Source of the DNA: JACOND01 sp965202795
Lineage (GTDB): Bacteria > Bdellovibrionota > Bdellovibrionia > Bdellovibrionales > UBA1609
Direction of reading: 5' to 3'
Assembly (NCBI GenBank): GCA_965202795.1
Contig: OZ241848.1
Location: 310,001-374,000 of the forward strand
DNA length: 64,000 nucleotides
Part shown: positions 60,022-64,000 of the stretch, piece by piece
Layout: each line of letters begins with the position of its first letter
Numbering within the stretch: the first letter of the stretch is position 1
The notes under the pieces: generated by a model
Database searches by the model: none
What the model saw: only the letters and a program-made list of their open reading frames with translations
What the model was told of the DNA's origin: nothing
Translations under genes and position numbers: made by a program

Positions 60022-61230
60022 ATGACCTCTTTTATAGAAACAAGCCCCCGCTTAAAAAAATCCTTCGGCGGGGGTTTTGGCCCCTTCCCCAAACAAAACC
60101 GGCTGGGGCTGACATCCGGCGAGGGGGCCGGCCCCGCCGCAGCGCGAAAAGCCCTCAAAAAGCTTGGCCGCCAAGACGGCTTTCAGATTCTTGTCTGGAC
60201 CGGAGCGGGCGCGCCGCCCTTAAAGATCCCGGGCCTTCGGACAAAGGTTTTTCGGAGAGCGGCGGAAGCCCTCAGCGGGCCTTTTTGCGAGGGCCATCTT
60301 TTGGAGATCAAAACCGGCGCCCCGGCGGGCGGCTGGGTGGAGGAGGCGGGCCGCCTCTGCCTCAGCGGCGATTTGTCCGCCATGATTACAGGCCCGGCGC
60401 GAAAATCCTCCCTGTGGCTGCCTGAGGAGGCGGCGCTTCAAGCCTCTTCTCAAGCAGCTCCGGCAGCTCCGCAAGCCCCTTCTCAAGTAGCTCCGGCGGC
60501 GCCGCAAGCCCCTTCTCAAGCAGCTCCGGCGGCTCCGCAAGCCCCCCCTCAAGCAGCTCCGGCGGCTCCGCAAGCCCCCCCTGCTGCCAAGAGCCAGGCC
60601 CGCCGGCTCCCCGCCCCGGGGCAAACCCATATTCTGAAGTCGCTTTGCCGCGCGGAGGATGTGTTTATGGCTTTTTTAGGCCGGTTTTTTCATGTTCTGC
60701 TTTTTACTGATCATATCCCTCTAAAAAATATTTCTTTGGATCCAAAAAAATTGCGGCGGTTTTTGGATCTGGCCCTGGAGGCCAGGAGGCTTTTGCCCCC
60801 CGCCCGCCGCCAAAAGCCTGTGGGGCTTCTGGGGCTAAACCCCCACGCGGGGGAGGGGGGCCTTACAGGAGGGGAGGAGCGGGATATTTTGCTGCCTCTT
60901 CTGAAAAGCTTTCCCAAAGGGCAAATTGAGGGGCCGCTTTCGCCTGACAGCGCTTTTTTGAAAAAAAACTGGGGCCGCTATAGCTTTTATGCGGCGCTTT
61001 ATCATGACCAGGGGCTTATTCCTTTTAAGGCCGCGCATTTTCCAGGCGGCGCGGCCATAAATATCGGCCTGCCGTTTTTAAGGCTTGGGGCGGCTTATGG
61101 AACCGGCAGCGGCTTAAAGGACTCGGAGGTTTCCGAAGCCTCCATGCTGATGGCTTTAAGGGAGGGCCGCGCGGCTGATCCGGGAGTTTCAGGGCTGAGG
61201 CTTTTGGTTTTTTGGCAGCAGCGGTTTTGA
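60022..61230 (+). CDS. pdxA: 4-hydroxythreonine-4-phosphate dehydrogenase with a VNTR insert
   Basis: NAD-dependent step of pyridoxal 5'-phosphate synthesis. PdxA signatures: SGEGAGPAAARKAL at the start, ITGPARKSSLW, GQTHILKSLC with a metal His, GLLGLNPHAGEGGLTGGEE, YHDQGLIPFKAAHF and AINIGLPFLRL. The last block ends AAYGTGSGL where TSVDHGTA is usual. Residues about 142-198, exactly between TGP-x-K and the GHTE-like block, are an Ala/Pro repeat (unit SQAAPAAPQAP, 33 bp, four copies). The 402-residue length exceeds the usual 330 by about that much. Confidence 0.92.
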   Translation: MTSFIETSPRLKKSFGGGFGPFPKQNRLGLTSGEGAGPAAARKALKKLGRQDGFQILVWTGAGAPPLKIPGLRTKVFRRAAEALSGPFCEGHLLEIKTGAPAGGWVEEAGRLCLSGDLSAMITGPARKSSLWLPEEAALQASSQAAPAAPQAPSQVAPAAPQAPSQAAPAAPQAPPQAAPAAPQAPPAAKSQARRLPAPGQTHILKSLCRAEDVFMAFLGRFFHVLLFTDHIPLKNISLDPKKLRRFLDLALEARRLLPPARRQKPVGLLGLNPHAGEGGLTGGEERDILLPLLKSFPKGQIEGPLSPDSAFLKKNWGRYSFYAALYHDQGLIPFKAAHFPGGAAINIGLPFLRLGAAYGTGSGLKDSEVSEASMLMALREGRAADPGVSGLRLLVFWQQRF

Positions 61231-61335
61231 AGCCTTTGCCGGCAGCAGCGGTTTTGAGGCCTTTGCCGGCAGCAGCGGTTTTTGAACCTTTGCCGGCAGC
61301 AGCGGTTTTGAAGCCTTTGCCGGCAGAGCTGCCTG
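61215..61335 (+). repeat. 27-bp repeats at the pdxA/phosphohexomutase junction
   Basis: Four copies of a 27-28 bp unit (core GCAGCAGCGGTTTTGAAGCC, TTTGCCGG) start in the last pdxA codons and continue past its stop. One copy has an extra T. They stay open in the phosphohexomutase frame as AAAVLKPLP. Confidence 0.85.
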
Positions 61336-61349
61336 GGACAGAGGAAAGC

Positions 61350-63215
61350 ATGAGCGCAAATATTTTGTCTGTTTTTCGGGCCAACGACATTCGCGGGGTC
61401 TATGGCCGGGACTTTGACCTGAGCTTTTGCGGGCTGCTGGCTCGGAGCCTGCGGAGCCTGCTCTGCGGGCGGCTTTTGATTGAAAGGCCCCGGATTCTTA
61501 TAGGCCATGACGCGCGGCTGAGCAGCCCGGAGATCGCCGCCTCCCTGGCCCTCTGTTTGAGGGGCGAGGGCATGGATACGGCAAACATTGGGCTGGCGCC
61601 CTCTCCGCTTTGTTATTTTCTGGCTCAAAATCAAAACCTGAGCGCCGCTGCTGTTGTCACAGCCAGCCACAACCCGCCGGAATACAACGGCTTCAAGATC
61701 ATGCTGAACAGGAAATTCAACATTCCCAGGCCGGTCCAGATAATGCGGGATCAGCTGAAGGCGGGCCTGCCGCGGGCTTCCGGCAGGGCGGAGGGCTTTC
61801 GCGCCGAAGGGGGAGCTTCGCGCCGCCGCCGAAGAGGCTCTGAATGGCATTTAGACCCTTTTGCAGCCTATATTGATTCTTTAAAAAGGGAGTTTTGCTT
61901 CAGGCCGCCGGATTTGGCTTCGGATGTGGAGGGGGGGCTGCCTCCTGGAGCAGGCTCTTCGCCTGGCGGGGGTCTCCTAAAGCCCATCCCCTTTGTGGTT
62001 GATGCGGGGAGCGGCGCTCTGGGCCCTTTGGCGAAAAAGGCGCTCCCCGCCCTGGGGCTTTCGCCGGACTTTTTGTTTTGCGAGCCGGACGGCCGCTTTC
62101 CCCATCATCATCCAGACCCCACGATAGAGGAAAACCTGACCGCCCTGAAAGCCCGGGTCCGGGAAACCGGCGCGGCTTTTGGCGCGGCTTTTGACGGCGA
62201 CGGGGATCGGATTGTCGCAGTGACGGGGGATGGCCGGACAGTTTTGGGCGATGAGTTTGGATTTTTGTTTCTGCCCTCGCTGCTTTCCAGCAGGCTGCCT
62301 CAGGGGGATGCTTCGGGGGTTTCTCAAAAAACCGGATCTGCGGGAGGGGCTGTTTCGCCAGCCGGAGCTGCCGAAGCTCCCGCTCAGCCAGACAGCCGGC
62401 CCCTGATTATTGCGGATGTCAAGTGCTCCGGCTATTTGTTTCGCGCCATCTGGGATTATGGGGGCCGGGCCTTTATGTCAAAAAGCGGCCACAGCCTGAT
62501 TCGGGAGGAAATGGAGCGGCAAAAAGCCATTTTTGCTGTGGAGTTCAGCGGCCATGTTTTTTTTAATGACCGCCCGGACCGCGGCTTTGATGATGGGCTT
62601 TACGCTGCCCTCCGCCTTGTGGAAATCTTAAGCCGGCAAAATGCCGGCTTAAGCGCGGCTGTCCCGGCGGCTGTCCCGGCGGCTGCCCCGGCGGCTGCCC
62701 CGGCGGCTGTCCCGGCGGCTGCCCCGGCGGCTGTCCCGGCGGACGGCCCGGCGGCTGTCCCGGCGGCTGTCCCGGCGGCTGCCCCGGCGGCTGCCCCGGC
62801 GGCTGTCCCGGCGGCTGTCAGGCCAGCCCTCTCGGGGCCCCGCGCCCTTTCCCAGGCTCTGAGCGCCCTTTTGCCCAAAATCAATTCCTTTAGGACGGGG
62901 GAGATCAGAAAAACCCTCTCCGAAGCTGAAATCCAGAAAGCTCTGGAATCTGTCCGGGCTTATTTGAGCAAAAAGGGCGAGGATTTTAACAGCCTGGACG
63001 GCATCCGCCTTTCCAGGAGCTGGGAGGGAGGCTCCTGCTGGGCGCTTTTCCGAAGCTCGCAAACCCAAAATGTCCTGAGCATGAGGTTTGAGGCCTCCAG
63101 CCGGCGGGGGCTGGCCGCCCTGAAGGCGGAATTTTCCGCTGTGACAGGCATTGAGCTGCAGCGCTTCCCCTGCCAGGAAAAATCTGGCTGTCTGGCAGGA
63201 GGCAATGGAAAATAA
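61350..63215 (+). CDS. phosphoglucomutase/phosphomannomutase (alpha-D-phosphohexomutase)
   Basis: Interconverts hexose 1- and 6-phosphates for polysaccharide and lipopolysaccharide precursors. Four-domain enzyme: start FRANDIRGVYG, phosphoserine Ser106 in TASHNPPEYNGFK, metal loop DGDGDR (about 282-287), sugar loop VEFSGHVFF (Glu398), C-terminal phosphate loop expected in SRSWEGG / MRFEASS. The ATG at 61350 fits the family N-terminus; an upstream in-frame ATG (61212) would translate the 27-bp repeats. Several low-complexity inserts include AAVP/AAAP repeats (about 436-491, 12-bp units) before domain 4 and Gly/Arg- and Pro/Ser-rich loops. Confidence 0.93.
   Translation: MSANILSVFRANDIRGVYGRDFDLSFCGLLARSLRSLLCGRLLIERPRILIGHDARLSSPEIAASLALCLRGEGMDTANIGLAPSPLCYFLAQNQNLSAAAVVTASHNPPEYNGFKIMLNRKFNIPRPVQIMRDQLKAGLPRASGRAEGFRAEGGASRRRRRGSEWHLDPFAAYIDSLKREFCFRPPDLASDVEGGLPPGAGSSPGGGLLKPIPFVVDAGSGALGPLAKKALPALGLSPDFLFCEPDGRFPHHHPDPTIEENLTALKARVRETGAAFGAAFDGDGDRIVAVTGDGRTVLGDEFGFLFLPSLLSSRLPQGDASGVSQKTGSAGGAVSPAGAAEAPAQPDSRPLIIADVKCSGYLFRAIWDYGGRAFMSKSGHSLIREEMERQKAIFAVEFSGHVFFNDRPDRGFDDGLYAALRLVEILSRQNAGLSAAVPAAVPAAAPAAAPAAVPAAAPAAVPADGPAAVPAAVPAAAPAAAPAAVPAAVRPALSGPRALSQALSALLPKINSFRTGEIRKTLSEAEIQKALESVRAYLSKKGEDFNSLDGIRLSRSWEGGSCWALFRSSQTQNVLSMRFEASSRRGLAALKAEFSAVTGIELQRFPCQEKSGCLAGGNGK
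62654..62823 (+). repeat. in-frame 12-bp repeat in the phosphohexomutase gene
   Basis: About fourteen units of GCGGCTGTCCCG or GCGGCTGCCCCG encode AAVP/AAAP. Located between the sugar-binding and phosphate-binding domains, a place where a flexible linker is tolerated. Confidence 0.9.
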
Positions 63216-63769
63216 CAGGCCTTGAGCTGCGCCCTTCCCCTGCCAGGCCTCCCCTGCCGCGTCAGCGGGTTCTTGGGGGCTAGTTCAAGGTTTTTCTCAG
63301 CAATCCAGCGCTTTCTCCCCAAAGCGGGGGGCTTGGGGGGGTGCCAGCCCCCCATCTGGCTTCACAGCCTGAGCCTCTTCCCGCGCCGGAGGTCTGGGGC
63401 CTCTCCCCCGCTTTTTTTTAAGCATCTCCCCCCTCAAGCTCATTTCAGCGCTTTCTCCCCAAAGCGGGGGGCTTGGGGGGGGCCAGCCCCCCCCCAAAAA
63501 CAGGACTTTGAGCTGAATCCCCCCAAAAAAAAAATCCCCGATTTCCCCCCCCCGCGCAGCCAAAAACCGCCTCTCCGCCCCCTGAATCTCCCCCAGATCC
63601 CCCCTGAATCCCCAATTTTGACGCCCCGCGGCAATTTTTTTAATTTTTTTCTTTCAAAAGCTTGACTTTTCCGGCCTCAGGGATAAATTTAAGGGAAAGA
63701 AAGGGGCTTGACTCCCCTTTTTTTCTGATATATGGGTTAAAAATACTTAACAAACCAATGGAGGTAACC
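63216..63769. other. intergenic stretch with a 47-bp direct repeat and promoter candidates
   Basis: CAGCGCTTTCTCCCCAAAGC followed by GGGGGGCTTGGGGGG and GCCAGCCCCCC occurs at about 63305-63352 and 63448-63490. It contains GC-rich hairpin potential. Promoter candidates: TTGACT (63662-63667), 16-nt spacer, TAAATT (63684-63689); and TTGACT (63708-63713), 15-nt spacer, TATATG (63729-63734). No gene seen in the repeats. Confidence 0.7.
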
Positions 63770-64000
63770 ATGAAAAAAATCTTATTGTTTTTAGGAATTT
63801 TGGGCTTTGCGGGATGCAGCAGCTACAAGGTTTGCAACCAGTCTGGCAGCGAAATTGATGTAAACGGAACAAAAATTGCCCAGAACAGCGCGAAAGAGTT
63901 TACTGACATGTGGCTGTTTGGCGACTTTCCGCTGACTTTCAAAGTGTCTGGGGCTGAAGAAAACGCTAAAAGTGTCGAAAAATCAGAGGCCGGCCACTAT
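63770..64000 (+). CDS. small lipoprotein, truncated by the window edge
   Basis: 77 codons visible, no stop. GGAGGTAACC precedes the ATG. MKKILLFLGILGFAGC is a textbook lipoprotein signal with Cys16. The mature part starts SSYKVCNQSGSEIDVNGTK, then acidic/aromatic residues (EFTDMWLFGDFPLTFKVSG). No family recognised. Confidence 0.85.
   Translation, partial: MKKILLFLGILGFAGCSSYKVCNQSGSEIDVNGTKIAQNSAKEFTDMWLFGDFPLTFKVSGAEENAKSVEKSEAGHY

Overview
The window reads as a chromosomal segment of a Gram-negative (diderm) bacterium of moderate-to-high GC. The diderm signs are several outer-membrane beta-barrels, many lipoproteins, a LolC/E-type permease, a BamB-like propeller and SurA/PpiC-type chaperones. 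The eukaryotic-type glutamine synthetase (GSII), type IV and Flp-like pilins, an FHA/sigma-54 activator and the PpiC-SurA-PdxA order suggest a Bdellovibrionota-like or other deltaproteobacterial-type lineage. That placement is inference only; there is no rRNA, tRNA or ribosomal protein gene to anchor it.

Layout. 0-1.3 kb: DNA methyltransferase with small neighbours, probably a restriction-modification remnant or edge. 2.3-5.2 kb: a prepilin fused to a left-handed beta-helix, and two tandem type IV pilins. 5.5-10 kb: an operon with two unusual fusions, GNAT-NuoE and Mpl-GpmA, around an LD-carboxypeptidase; LdcA plus Mpl is a murein-recycling pair. 10-24 kb: a secreted subtilase, a secreted beta-helix protein, an outer-membrane protein, asd, a membrane-anchored DsbA-like protein, an Ala-rich lipoprotein, an 807-residue coiled-coil protein and a secreted protein with a possible clan CD protease fold plus HEAT-like repeats. 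24-28 kb: gmk and yicC with two barrels, and heme O synthase. 28-38 kb: a Cys-containing lipoprotein, the FHA/sigma-54 activator, an ankyrin lipoprotein, malic enzyme-phosphotransacetylase, a 44-copy 12-bp repeat and an AlbA_2/Schlafen-type regulator. 38-48 kb: a secreted Cys-repeat protein of more than 20 repeats, LolC/E-like permease, GSII and BamB-like protein. 48.5-52 kb: three almost identical tandem copies of a DUF3782-like PD-(D/E)XK nuclease. 52.6-57.7 kb: a Flp/Tad-like secretion or pilus locus (two large secreted proteins, a GxxxxEY prepilin, a lytic transglycosylase). 57.7-63.2 kb: PpiC-type lipoprotein, SurA-like chaperone, pdxA and phosphohexomutase. The right edge cuts a small lipoprotein.

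The strongest theme is repeat activity. A dispersed hairpin element with arms GGGACGGCC and GGCCGTTCCC occurs at a dozen places, singly, as 45-bp and 77-bp tandem arrays, around each nuclease copy, and in frame inside a coding region, reminiscent of Rickettsia palindromic elements. Conserved enzymes (Gmk, PdxA, phosphohexomutase, LolC/E) carry low-complexity or VNTR inserts. Three secreted proteins have their best start codon one frameshift away across a simple repeat (TC9, A9, A8), which means either contingency loci or consensus errors.
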